Positions 6,668-14,597 of a DNA stretch of 26,463 bases are shown here, one piece after another. Location of the stretch: positions 1 to 26,463 of the forward strand of contig CAYRKT010000018.1 of assembly GCA_964425005.1 (NCBI GenBank), given 5' to 3'. This stretch comes from CAYRKT01 sp964425005. GTDB taxonomy: Bacteria > Synergistota > Synergistia > CAYRKT01. The notes beneath the pieces are model-generated. The model saw only the letters and a list, made by a program, of their open reading frames with translations. It did no database searches and was not told the origin of the DNA. Each line of letters begins with the position of its first letter. The stretch's first letter is position 1. A program made the translations under genes and the position numbers.

Positions 6668-8550
6668 TAGTCGACATGTCGCTGGTGCGGGTGGTGGCCC
6701 TCTCCTCGGTCAAGGAGGAGCTGGTCGAAAGGGTCCAGGAGCTGGGGCTTTTGCACCTGGAGATGTCGAGGGCCGCCTCCTCGGGGGAGAGGGCTCAGGA
6801 CCTGAAGAAGCTTTACGCCCTGGTCATGAAGCTTCGGGGGGTCCTGGACTTCCTGGGGGTCAGGGAGAGGCCCCTGGACGCCTCGGCCCTCGAAGAGATG
6901 AGGAGGAAGCTGCCGCGGGAGCTGGAGTCGGTGGCCTCGGAGATAGAGCACAGCCTGGACGTCCTCTTCGAGCAGGTGAGGGACCTCTCGATGAGGCTGG
7001 AGGAGATGTCCCGCCTCCACGAGGTGGCGCACCGCTACCTGAGGCTCGCCAACCACGCTCTCCCCTTCGTCAGGTCGGCCCAGAGGGATGGGAAGGGGTG
7101 CCTGGTCCGCTGGGTCGAGGCCGAGAGGATGGAGGGGGTCCTCTTCGCCCTCGCGCCCCTCCACTCCAGGGGGGTCAGGCACGTGGTCTTCGAGCACGGC
7201 AGGGAGAGGGAGTGGAGGGTCCTGGGGCTCTCCTTCCCTCCGGCCCTCCTGGAGGAGATCTCCGAGCTCCTCAAGGGCTTTCCCGTCTACGAGTTCTCCT
7301 TGCCCCCCGAGCTCTGGCGGGGCGACCTGCTCGCCTCCCTCGAGGAGGTGGTCAGGATATGCTCCGACTACCCCGAGGAGATCGCATCCCTCAGGGCGAA
7401 GGTGAAGGGCGTATCCGAGAGGTGGAGCGACAGGTTGCTCAGCCTCCTCTACCTCCTGGAGGACCGGATAGCCCAGCTGGAGGCCTTGAACGCCTTCTCC
7501 AGGGACGACCAGGTCTTCGACATGGTGGGGTGGATCCCGACCCGCGACTTCGAGTCCTTCTCCAGGGATCTGAAGGAGCGCTTCGGCGACAGGGTTTTGA
7601 TCTACCGTCGGGACGTCTCAGCCGAGGAGTGGGACCTGGTTCCGGTCAAGATCGAGAACAGGCCCCTGTTCTCCCCCTTCGAGATCTTCCTGAAGCTGGT
7701 CTCGTTGCCCCGGTACGGGAGCTTGGACCCCACGCCCCTGGTGGGGGTCTTCTTCCCCCTCTTCTTCGGCATGATGGTGGGGGACGTGGGCTATGGCCTG
7801 CTCATGCTCTCGCTCTCCCTGTGGGGGCAGAGGAGGTGGGGGGATAGGCCCCTGGTCAGGCAGGCCATGCAGGTGCTGCGCGTCTGCTCCCTCCAGGCGA
7901 TCCTCTGGGGCTTCGTCTTCGGGGAGCTCTTCGGCGAGCTGGGGCACGAGCTGTTGCACATGAGGCCCCTTTGGGTCAACAGGCTCGAGGCGATAGCGCC
8001 CACCATGGTCTTCTCGGTGGCGCTGGGGGTCTTCCACCTGGTCCTGGGGCTGGCCATAGGGGCGATAAACCGCTTCAGGGCGGGGGACGAAGGGCACGGA
8101 TGGGCCAACCTCGCCCTGATAGGGGTCCTGGTGGGTCTCTTCGGGCTGCTCATGGAGCTGGTGGGCCTGGTCCCCGGGCTCTTCAGGCACGCCTCCGTGG
8201 CGCTTTTGTCCGTGAGCATCCCGCTTCTCCTGGTGAAAGGGGGCATCTGGGGGCTTATAGAGGCCTTCGGCGTCCTGGGCAACGCCCTGAGCTACGTGAG
8301 GCTCATGGCCATAGGGCTCTGCTCGGTCATACTGGCGGTGCTGGCCACCACCATGGGGGCCTACACGGGCTCCTTCCTGGCGGGGTTGGTGGTGGCGGTC
8401 CTCTTCCACCTGCTCAACTTCGTCCTGGCGATGGTGGACTCCTCCCTTCAGGGGGCGCGCCTTCACTACGTGGAGTTCTTCAGCAAGTTCTACGAGAGGG
8501 GAAGGAAGCTCTTCAGACCTTTCAGGAGGAGGGGTTATGCGGATGCTTGA
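6664..8550 (+). CDS. ntpI: V-type ATPase subunit I (membrane subunit a)
   Basis: The 628-residue product has the two-part shape of subunit I/a: a soluble coiled-coil N-terminal half (residues about 1-330) that anchors the peripheral stalks, and a C-terminal half with about seven or eight membrane spans forming the ion half-channels. The opening VALSSVKEELVERVQELGLLHLE is typical. Arg546 within NALSYVRLMAIGL matches the essential arginine that faces the rotor glutamate. FPLFFGMMVGDVGYGL near residues 360-380 is another family signature. The TTG start lies 10 nt after AGGAGG and overlaps the previous stop. Confidence 0.95.
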   Translation: MIVDMSLVRVVALSSVKEELVERVQELGLLHLEMSRAASSGERAQDLKKLYALVMKLRGVLDFLGVRERPLDASALEEMRRKLPRELESVASEIEHSLDVLFEQVRDLSMRLEEMSRLHEVAHRYLRLANHALPFVRSAQRDGKGCLVRWVEAERMEGVLFALAPLHSRGVRHVVFEHGREREWRVLGLSFPPALLEEISELLKGFPVYEFSLPPELWRGDLLASLEEVVRICSDYPEEIASLRAKVKGVSERWSDRLLSLLYLLEDRIAQLEALNAFSRDDQVFDMVGWIPTRDFESFSRDLKERFGDRVLIYRRDVSAEEWDLVPVKIENRPLFSPFEIFLKLVSLPRYGSLDPTPLVGVFFPLFFGMMVGDVGYGLLMLSLSLWGQRRWGDRPLVRQAMQVLRVCSLQAILWGFVFGELFGELGHELLHMRPLWVNRLEAIAPTMVFSVALGVFHLVLGLAIGAINRFRAGDEGHGWANLALIGVLVGLFGLLMELVGLVPGLFRHASVALLSVSIPLLLVKGGIWGLIEAFGVLGNALSYVRLMAIGLCSVILAVLATTMGAYTGSFLAGLVVAVLFHLLNFVLAMVDSSLQGARLHYVEFFSKFYERGRKLFRPFRRRGYADA

Positions 8551-8764
8551 GAAGGGTCTCATAGCTTTGGCTGCCGCTTTGGCCATAGGGATCCCGGCGC
8601 TCGCCACCGCGTACGCCATGGCCAAGATAGGGTCCGCGGGGAGCGGGGCCTTGGCCGAGAAGCCCGAGCTCGCCGGCACGGTCATAATAATGGAGGCCAT
8701 CCCCGAGACCATGGTGATACTGGGCTTCGTGGTGGGCATAATGATCCTCTTCAGGCTCGCCTGA
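8537..8764 (+). CDS. ntpK: V-type ATPase subunit K (rotor ring, single-hairpin form)
   Basis: At 75 residues with two membrane helices (about 7-31 and 47-72) this is the short, single-hairpin proteolipid, not the duplicated 16-kDa NtpK of Enterococcus. Glu57 in IPETMVILGF is the expected ion-binding carboxylate. In the first helix the position four residues after Pro20, Gln in many sodium-type rings, is Thr24. A second glutamate, Glu53, lies one helical turn before Glu57. The coupling ion therefore cannot be assigned with confidence. It overlaps ntpI by 14 nt, with AGGAGG seven bases before the ATG. Confidence 0.93.
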   Translation: MRMLEKGLIALAAALAIGIPALATAYAMAKIGSAGSGALAEKPELAGTVIIMEAIPETMVILGFVVGIMILFRLA

Positions 8765-8778
8765 GAGGGGAGCAAGCC

Positions 8779-9369
8779 TTGGACGAGGTGGATCTCTTCG
8801 TCAGGTCCATGGAGGAGGAACACCGGCGCAGGATGGAGGCCCTGCGGGAGAGGGTCCAGAGCGCCGTGGTGAGGGCCCTCTCGAGGGAGCGGGCCAGGGC
8901 CGAGGCCGAGACGGCGGACCTGGAGAAGAGGATAAGGGAGGAGTGGAGGAGGCGAAGGAGGGCCCTGGAGGGGAGGTACGTCCTGCTCTACCACCGCGAG
9001 CTATCCGCCAGAAAGGCCTCCCTTCTGGCCTCCGCCCGCGACAGGCTCGAGGCCGAGGTGAAGAGGAGGGTGCTGGCGGGGCGGGAGGGGTTCTTAAGGG
9101 CCCTGGTGCGGGAGCTATCCCACCTCGCCTCGGAGGGGTCGGTGCTCCAGGTCCCGCCGGAGGACGTGAGGGCGGCCAGGTCCCTGGTCGCGGAGATGGG
9201 CCTTCCCGTGGAGGTGGAGGGCGCGCCGGACCTCTCCCTGGGGGTGAGGCTGGTCCTGCCCGGGGGGAAGGTGGTGGCGGAGAACACCCTGGAGGGGAGG
9301 ATGGAGAGGGCGAGGGTGGAGCTCGCCCTGGCCTGTGGCAGGGTTTTTGGGAAGGCTGTTAGGGGCTGA
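8779..9369 (+). CDS. ntpE: V-type ATPase subunit E (peripheral stalk)
   Basis: The 196-residue product has the subunit E pattern: a long charged N-terminal helix (residues about 1-100, Arg/Glu rich) followed by a compact C-terminal domain of about 95 residues. That domain includes GVRLVLPGGKVVAENTLEGR, the family's typical glycine-turn segment before the final helix. Subunit E pairs with the G/H-like stalk to hold the catalytic head still. It starts with TTG, 14 nt after the ntpK stop and preceded by GAGAGGGGAG, and its end overlaps the start of ntpC. Confidence 0.9.
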   Translation: MDEVDLFVRSMEEEHRRRMEALRERVQSAVVRALSRERARAEAETADLEKRIREEWRRRRRALEGRYVLLYHRELSARKASLLASARDRLEAEVKRRVLAGREGFLRALVRELSHLASEGSVLQVPPEDVRAARSLVAEMGLPVEVEGAPDLSLGVRLVLPGGKVVAENTLEGRMERARVELALACGRVFGKAVRG

Positions 9370-10384
9370 GTCCAACTACGACTACGTGTGCGCCAGGGTC
9401 AGGGGGATGGGGAGTCGTCTGCTCTCCTCCGCCGACGTGAGGGAGCTGGGGATAAGGTGTCCCTCCCTGGAGCTGTTGAGCTCGGCCCTGGAGAAGACCG
9501 ACTACGGCCTGGAGATAGAGCTCAACTCCATAAGGGACTTCCCAGACGCCCTCGCCTTCCTGGAGGTCTCCATCTCCCAGAGCGTCGGCAGGTTCATCAG
9601 GAAGGTCCACTCCCTGGGGGTGGGGGAGACGAGGGACCTCCTGGGGATATACCTGCTCTGGGGGGACCTGCACAACCTGAGGATCTGCCTCAGGCAGCTG
9701 GCCTCCGGCTCGAGGGAGGGCTTCAGCCTCAAGGGGCTCGAGTTCTGGAGCGAGGCTCCCACCTCCTTCTACGAGGAGCTGCTCTCGGCGGAGGGGATCT
9801 CGAGGGCGAGGGATCTGGCCATATCGCTGGGAAGCCCCATCTCGCAGGCCTTCGTGGAGGCGGTCTCCGTCCTGGAGAGGACGAAGAGCCTGGCCTCGGC
9901 GGAAAGGCGCCTCTTCCTCTCCTACAGGGAGGAGGTGGAGGGGCGCCTGTCGCTTTACAGCTCTTACAGCGCCAGGAGGGTCAGGGAGGCGGTAGGGGTC
10001 TATCTGGACGTGATGAACGTCGTGGCCTTCATGAGGCTGGGCGCAGGGCGCTCGGGCAGGGGAGAGGACCTGTTCCTCGGGGATGGTCTCTTTCTGGACG
10101 CGAAGCGGTGGAGGGCGGCGCTGGAGAAGGGGATGGGCGCCCTGGTGGTGGGGACGCCCTACGAGTCGCTGGTGGTCTTCGGGGATCCCCTGGCCTCGGA
10201 GAGGAAGCTCGAGAGGTATTTCCTGGAGAGGATGTGCTCCATGTACAGGGGCGATCCGATCTCCGTGGACGTCCCCTGGGGCTACATGAGCCTCAAGAGG
10301 CGGGAGGGGATGAACCTTCGGATCCTGGCTGTGGGCATATACTTCGGCAGGCCGCTGGAGGAGGTCTTCGCCAAGTTCGTCTAG
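9335..10384 (+). CDS. ntpC: V-type ATPase subunit C (central stalk socket, subunit d)
   Basis: The 349-residue product shows the subunit C/d opening SNYDYVCARVRGMGSRLL and is wholly soluble and helix-rich, as expected of the funnel-shaped socket linking the rotor ring to the central shaft. Its GIYFGRPLEEVFAKF end resembles the conserved terminal helix. The length is normal for the family. The GTG at 9335 gives a 35-nt overlap with ntpE; a TTG at 9347 would shorten it by four residues, and neither has a strong ribosome site. Confidence 0.9.
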   Translation: MAGFLGRLLGAESNYDYVCARVRGMGSRLLSSADVRELGIRCPSLELLSSALEKTDYGLEIELNSIRDFPDALAFLEVSISQSVGRFIRKVHSLGVGETRDLLGIYLLWGDLHNLRICLRQLASGSREGFSLKGLEFWSEAPTSFYEELLSAEGISRARDLAISLGSPISQAFVEAVSVLERTKSLASAERRLFLSYREEVEGRLSLYSSYSARRVREAVGVYLDVMNVVAFMRLGAGRSGRGEDLFLGDGLFLDAKRWRAALEKGMGALVVGTPYESLVVFGDPLASERKLERYFLERMCSMYRGDPISVDVPWGYMSLKRREGMNLRILAVGIYFGRPLEEVFAKFV

Positions 10385-10395
10385 GGGGGGTCCTT

Positions 10396-10650
10396 TTGGC
10401 GGGTAAGGTCCTTTGCGTGGGCAGCGCTCCGTTCGTGGAGGTCCTGGAGATGCTGGGCTTCGAGGGGTTGGTCCTCAGGGGCGGCGACGAGGAGCTCGCC
10501 GCTCTGCTCCGATCGCTCCCGAGCGAGGTGGAGGTGGTGGTGCTGGAGGAGTCGATGGCCGGGGCTTTCGGTCCTTCCTCCAGGAGGGTCGTCTCCTCCA
10601 GGGCCGTGCCCTTCGTGCTCCTCCCTGGGGGGATGGGAAGGGATGGGTGA
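10396..10650 (+). CDS. ntpG: V-type ATPase subunit F (NtpG-type, central shaft)
   Basis: This 84-residue protein begins MAGKVLCVGS, as many subunit F proteins do, and then follows a short alternating strand-helix pattern (VEVVVLEESMA, VPFVLLPG) consistent with the Rossmann-like fold of this shaft subunit. It is a little shorter than usual (about 100 residues). The TTG follows a run of G bases at 10384-10390 and lies 11 nt after the ntpC stop. Its stop overlaps the ntpA start by eight bases. Position between C and A is exactly that of ntpG in the Enterococcus operon. Confidence 0.85.
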   Translation: MAGKVLCVGSAPFVEVLEMLGFEGLVLRGGDEELAALLRSLPSEVEVVVLEESMAGAFGPSSRRVVSSRAVPFVLLPGGMGRDG

Positions 10651-12391
10651 GGCCAGGGTCTTCGGGGTTTACGGCCCGGTGGTGGCGATAGAGGGCTTCA
10701 GGAGGATCTCCCTCTACGAGGTGGCGAGGGTGGGGGAGGAGGGACTGCTGGGGGAGGTCATAAAGGTCCAGGGGAGTAGGGCCTTCGTCCAGGTCTACGA
10801 GGAGACCTCGGGCGTGGCCCCGGGCGACCCGGTGAGGCTCACGGGCGAGCCCCTGACGGTGGAGCTCGGGCCCGGGCTTTTGGGGAGGATCCTGGACGGG
10901 CTCGGCAGGCCCCTGGACAGGGTGGAGGACCCGTTCCTGGGGAGGGGCTTTGCGCTCTCAGCCCTGGACAGGGAGGTGGGCTTCAGGTTCACCCCCCTCG
11001 CCAGGGAGGGGGAGGTGCTCTCCCCCGGGGATCTGATAGGGGAGGTCTTCGAGACCAGGAGCGTAAGGCACAGGGTGATGTATCCCGCCGACGCGAAGCC
11101 CGCCAGGCTGGTGGAGGTGGCCAAGGAGGGGTTCTACAGGGTCGACGACGTGGTAGCCAGGACCGAGAGGGGCGAGGAGATAAGGCTTTGCTCCCGCTGG
11201 AGGATAAGGGTGCCCAGGCCTGTCGGGAGCAGGCTTCCCTTCGGGGAACCGCTTCTCACCGGCACCAGGGTGATAGACACCCTCTTCCCCGTGGCGGTGG
11301 GAGGGGCGGCGGTCGTCCCGGGGGGCTTCGGCACCGGGAAGACCGTCACCCAGCAGTCCCTGGCCAGGTTCTGCGCGGCCGACGTGGTGATATACATAGG
11401 CTGCGGCGAGCGGGGAAACGAGATGACGGAGGTGCTGGAGGAGTTTCCGAGGCTGATCGATCCCCGCACGGGGCACTCCCTGATGGAGAGGACGATCCTC
11501 ATAGCCAACACCTCCAACATGCCCGTGGCGGCCAGGGAGGCCAGCCTCTACCTGGGGATGACGATAGCCGAGTACTACAGGGACATGGGCTACCGGGTGG
11601 CCCTCATGGCGGACTCCACCTCCCGCTGGGCCGAGGCCCTCAGGGAGATATCCGGGAGGCTCGAGGAGATGCCGGGGGAGGAGGGCTACCCCGCCTACCT
11701 CTCGTCGAGGCTCGCCCAGTACTACGAGAGGGCTGGGGTCTGCGAGTGCCTGGGCAGGCCCAGGAGGGAGGGCTCCATAACCGTGGTGAGCGCGGTCTCT
11801 CCCCCCGGAGGCGACTTCTCCGAGCCCGTCACCCAGGCCTCGCTAAGGCTCGCGGGGGCCTTCTGGGCCCTGGACAAATCGCTGGCCCAGAGGAGGCACT
11901 TCCCCTCCATCCACTGGAGGAACAGCTACACCCTCTACTGGGACGTGCTCTCGGGCTGGTTCGAGGCCGAGATGGGCAGGGAGTGGCTGGAGCTTCGCGA
12001 CTTCCTGCGGTGGATCCTGGACAGGGAGGCCGAGCTGATGGAGGTGGTCTCCCTGGTGGGGAGGGACGCCCTGTCCGAGGAGGACCTCATGACCCTCGAG
12101 GTGGCGAGGCTCGTGAGGGTCTTCTACCTCCAGCAGAACGCCTTCGACCCGGTGGACTCCTGCACCCCCCTGAGGAAGCAGCTCCTGATGATGAGGGCGC
12201 TTAAGGCCATGTACGAGGGGGGCAGGGAGGCCTTGAGGAGGGGTGCCACCTACTCGCGCTTCCTCTCGCTGGACCTGGGTTCTCTCCTCAGGGACATGGC
12301 CGCCATGGAGTTCACCCATAACTTCGAGGAGAGGGCTTCGCCGCTCCTGGAGGAGATCTCCTCGCGGCTGGCCCGGCTGGGGGTGGTCTGA
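10643..12391 (+). CDS. ntpA: V-type ATPase catalytic subunit A
   Basis: The 582-residue product is the nucleotide-hydrolysing subunit. The Walker A loop GGFGTGKT is at residues 227-234 and the catalytic glutamate is Glu256 in CGERGNEM. The extra bulge domain that separates A-type from F-type beta subunits is present before the P-loop (residues about 115-195). Further blocks are ADSTSRWAEALREISGRLEEMPGEEGYPAYLSSRLA, quoted here only as landmarks (ADSTSRWAEA and MPGEEGYPAYL), and SPPGGDFSEPVTQ. Length and motifs are complete, so it should be active. The stop overlaps the ntpB ATG by one base (TGATG). Confidence 0.97.
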   Translation: MGEARVFGVYGPVVAIEGFRRISLYEVARVGEEGLLGEVIKVQGSRAFVQVYEETSGVAPGDPVRLTGEPLTVELGPGLLGRILDGLGRPLDRVEDPFLGRGFALSALDREVGFRFTPLAREGEVLSPGDLIGEVFETRSVRHRVMYPADAKPARLVEVAKEGFYRVDDVVARTERGEEIRLCSRWRIRVPRPVGSRLPFGEPLLTGTRVIDTLFPVAVGGAAVVPGGFGTGKTVTQQSLARFCAADVVIYIGCGERGNEMTEVLEEFPRLIDPRTGHSLMERTILIANTSNMPVAAREASLYLGMTIAEYYRDMGYRVALMADSTSRWAEALREISGRLEEMPGEEGYPAYLSSRLAQYYERAGVCECLGRPRREGSITVVSAVSPPGGDFSEPVTQASLRLAGAFWALDKSLAQRRHFPSIHWRNSYTLYWDVLSGWFEAEMGREWLELRDFLRWILDREAELMEVVSLVGRDALSEEDLMTLEVARLVRVFYLQQNAFDPVDSCTPLRKQLLMMRALKAMYEGGREALRRGATYSRFLSLDLGSLLRDMAAMEFTHNFEERASPLLEEISSRLARLGVV

Positions 12392-13752
12392 TGGGATCCT
12401 TCTACTCCCTTCGCAGCAGGGAGGTCCTGGGGCTCAACGGGCCGCTCCTCTTCCTGGGAGGAGGGGTTAGATGCGGCTACGGCGAGCTGGTGAAGGTCGT
12501 CTCCGAGGGGGGCGAGGTCAGGTTCGGCCAGGTCATCCAGGTGGACGAGGATCTGGTGGTGGTCCAGGTCTTCGAGGGGTGCCTCGGGCTCTCCGTCCCA
12601 GGGACCGAGGTGGTCTTCGAGAGGGAGGTCTTCAGGGTGGGCCTCTGCGAGGACCTGGTGGGGAGGACCTTCGACGGCAGGGGTAGGCCCATAGACGGCC
12701 TGGGACCGGTGGTCCCCGAGAGGCTCGAGCCGGTGGTGGGAAGCCCCATGAACCCCGCCCAGAGGGTGACCCCCTCCGACTTCATAGAGACGGGCTTCTC
12801 CGCGGTGGACCTGATGAACACCCTGGTGAAGGGGCAGAAGCTGCCGGTCTTCGCCGGTGGGGGTCTTCCGGCGGCGGAGATAGCCGCCTCCATGGTCTTG
12901 AGCTCCCGGGTCAGGGAGGGCGACTTCCTGGTGGTGCTGGCGGCCATGGGGATATCCTCCAGGGAGGCCCAGTTCTTCCAGAGGCGCCTCTCCGAGGAGG
13001 GGGCCTCCAGGTTCGTCTTCTTCCTCAACCTCGCCTCCGACCCCGCCTCCGAGAGGCTTTTGACCCCCAGGTGCGCCCTCACGGTGGCGGAGTACTTCGC
13101 CTTCGAGCTGGGCTACGACGTGCTGGTGATCCTGATAGACATGCTCAACTACTGCGAGGCCCTGCGGGAGATAAGCGCTGCCAGGGAGGAGGTCCCCGGC
13201 AGGAGGGGCTATCCCGGCTACCTCTACTCCGACCTGTCCACCATCTACGAGAGGGCGGGTTGCCTCAAGGGGAGAAAGGGGACCTTGACCCAGGTCCCCA
13301 TAGTCACCATGCCGGCCGACGACATGACCCACCCGGTGGTGGACCTGACCGGCTACATCACCGAGGGGCAAGTGGTGCTCTCGCGCAGGCTCCACTCCGC
13401 GGGGGTGTATCCGCCGATAGACGTCCTCCCGAGCCTGTCCAGGCTCATGAACAAGGGGATAGGGAGGGGGAAGACCTTCCCCGAGCACAGGGCCCTGGCC
13501 GATCAGCTGTACGCCTGCTACGCTCAGGCCAAGGACCTGGAGAGGCTGGTGGCGGTGATAGGCGAGGAGGGGCTCACGGAGGTGGAGAGGAGCTACCTTC
13601 GCTTCGGCAAGGCCTTCGAGGAGCGCTTCCTCTCCCAGAGGGGGAGGAGGAGCCTGGAGGAGTCGGTCCAGGCGGCCTGGGAGTGCCTGAGGATCCTCCC
13701 CAAGTCGGAGCTGGTGAAGCTGCCCAAGCACTACCTGGAGGCGAGGTACTGA
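12391..13752 (+). CDS. ntpB: V-type ATPase non-catalytic subunit B
   Basis: The 453-residue product aligns in layout with subunit B of A/V-type ATPases. The P-loop position reads FAGGGLPAAEIA rather than GxxxxGKT, as is normal for this regulatory subunit, so it binds but does not hydrolyse nucleotide. Other landmarks are FIETGFSAVDLMNTLVKGQKLP, noted by its ends FIETGF and KGQKLP, and IDMLNYCEALREIS, RRGYPGYLYSDLSTIYERAG and GYITEGQVVLSR. It alternates with subunit A in the head hexamer. It is followed after four bases by the ribosome site and start of ntpD. Confidence 0.96.
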   Translation: MGSFYSLRSREVLGLNGPLLFLGGGVRCGYGELVKVVSEGGEVRFGQVIQVDEDLVVVQVFEGCLGLSVPGTEVVFEREVFRVGLCEDLVGRTFDGRGRPIDGLGPVVPERLEPVVGSPMNPAQRVTPSDFIETGFSAVDLMNTLVKGQKLPVFAGGGLPAAEIAASMVLSSRVREGDFLVVLAAMGISSREAQFFQRRLSEEGASRFVFFLNLASDPASERLLTPRCALTVAEYFAFELGYDVLVILIDMLNYCEALREISAAREEVPGRRGYPGYLYSDLSTIYERAGCLKGRKGTLTQVPIVTMPADDMTHPVVDLTGYITEGQVVLSRRLHSAGVYPPIDVLPSLSRLMNKGIGRGKTFPEHRALADQLYACYAQAKDLERLVAVIGEEGLTEVERSYLRFGKAFEERFLSQRGRRSLEESVQAAWECLRILPKSELVKLPKHYLEARY

Positions 13753-13765
13753 GGAGGTGGCCCGC

Positions 13766-14545
13766 TTGGACGAGATCCTGTCGCCCAGCAGGGGGCTTCT
13801 GGCCCAGCTCAGGCAGAGGCTCAAGCTCGCCCTCTCGGGCAAGGAGATGCTCGAGCGAAAGAGGGACGCCCTCATAAGGGAGCTGGAGGACGCCTCCTCC
13901 AGGCTCGAGGAGGCCAGGGGGAGGGTCCTTCGCTTCTGGGAGGAGGCCCTCTTCCTCCTGGAGCTGGTTCGATCCCTGGAGGGCTCTGGCACCATAAGGA
14001 TGGGCTCGGCCCTGCGCAAGGGTTCCATCAGGGCCATCGCCGCCCAGAGGCGCGTCATGGGCGCCAGGTACCACCAGCTCAGGCTGGAGAAGGCCCCAGC
14101 CCCCTTCGAAGGTGAGCTCCTGCTCTCCTCCATCAGGCTGGACGAGCTCCTGTCCAGAATCGACGACAACGTCGCCGTTATAGGGGAATATCTCGATCTT
14201 TTCCTGAAAGTTCAGGCCCTAAAAACTGAACTTAAAAGGACTAACAGGCGGATTGGGGCTATAGAGCGCAAGTTGATCGACCCGCTCAAGTGTGCTATAT
14301 CTAGTGTGGTCCTGGCCCTCGAGGAGAGGGAGAGGGGCGAGCTGCTGGTGAGGAAGAGGCTCAAGAGGAGAAGGGGTGGGGCCTTTGCGCAGAGGGGTGA
14401 GGTTGCTCCCGGGGGACGTGCTTCGGCTCAGGAAGGCTCACCCCTGTGGGGGGAGGACCTGGGCCGTGGTGTCGGTGGGGATGGACGTGGAGGTGCGCTG
14501 CCTCACCTGTGGGAGGCTCGTCCGGTTGAGCCGGGCCAGGCTTGA
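13766..14545 (+). CDS. ntpD: V-type ATPase subunit D (rotor shaft) with an out-of-family C-terminal tail
   Basis: Residues 1 to about 200 match subunit D: the opening with LSPSRGLLAQLRQRLKLALSG, a long N-terminal helix, and the closing helix with RTNRRIGAIE and ALEERERGELLVRK. This coiled coil is the rotating central axle. Family members normally end near here, but this frame continues for about 57 Gly/Arg-rich residues that are simply the out-of-frame reading of the DUF951 gene. A lost stop or a frameshift near 14370 are both possible. Bases around 14176-14306 are much richer in A and T than the rest of the gene. TTG 13766 lies 8 nt after AGGAGG; GTG 13757 sits in that site. Confidence 0.9.
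   Translation: MDEILSPSRGLLAQLRQRLKLALSGKEMLERKRDALIRELEDASSRLEEARGRVLRFWEEALFLLELVRSLEGSGTIRMGSALRKGSIRAIAAQRRVMGARYHQLRLEKAPAPFEGELLLSSIRLDELLSRIDDNVAVIGEYLDLFLKVQALKTELKRTNRRIGAIERKLIDPLKCAISSVVLALEERERGELLVRKRLKRRRGGAFAQRGEVAPGGRASAQEGSPLWGEDLGRGVGGDGRGGALPHLWEARPVEPGQA
14208..14233. repeat. 8-bp inverted repeat in the low-GC patch of ntpD
   Basis: AAGTTCAG (14208-14215) and CTGAACTT (14226-14233) are perfect reverse complements separated by 10 bases. They lie in the part of ntpD that is unusually AT-rich. It could be an operator-like site, a weak hairpin in mRNA, or chance. Confidence 0.45.
14273..14301 (+). promoter_or_regulatory. Promoter-like sequence inside ntpD, ahead of the DUF951 cluster
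   Basis: TTGATC (14273-14278) and TATATC (14296-14301) are separated by exactly 17 bases, and the latter is preceded by an extended TGC (TGnTATATC). Each hexamer matches the housekeeping consensus at four of six positions. It lies about 75 nt upstream of the DUF951 start, where an internal promoter for the housekeeping cluster would be useful. Confidence 0.38.
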
Positions 14546-14597
14546 GCCGCGCATAGTGGAGATAGTCCGTGAGGGTGAGGTTTCTGGCGGTGGGTAG
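14376..14597 (+). CDS. DUF951 family small zinc-ribbon-like protein
   Basis: The 73-residue product carries the DUF951 pattern: LLPGDVLRLRKAHPCGG, then WAVVSVGMDVEVRCLTCGR and a final basic strand. Three cysteines (HPCG, and the CLTCG pair) suggest metal binding. The function of this family is not known, although it is widely found near ybaB-recR or ychF-type housekeeping genes in Gram-positive-like genomes. GTG 14376 is five bases after AGGAG; TTG 14385 is an alternative. It overlaps ntpD by 170 nt in a different frame, and rlmH by 29 nt. Confidence 0.85.
   Translation: MGPLRRGVRLLPGDVLRLRKAHPCGGRTWAVVSVGMDVEVRCLTCGRLVRLSRARLEPRIVEIVREGEVSGGG

Noticed and set aside
4849..7197. Very long open frame on the minus strand, crossing the TagA, CBS and ATPase genes
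   Set aside because: It is rich in Pro, Gly, His and Gln, matches no motif and lies opposite well-supported genes. Long antisense frames are expected in GC-rich coding DNA.
9388..10395. Upstream extension of the subunit F frame through ntpC
   Set aside because: The sequence before TTG 10396 is Gly/Pro/Arg-rich shadow of ntpC; only the last 84 codons look like a protein.
12841..12900. Degraded P-loop in ntpB as a sign of a broken gene
   Set aside because: Subunit B normally lacks GxxxxGKT; the segment is in line with the non-catalytic family.
12250..14169. Minus-strand open frame of about 640 codons across ntpA, ntpB and ntpD
   Set aside because: Low-complexity composition, no domain pattern, and fully opposite three conserved ATPase genes.
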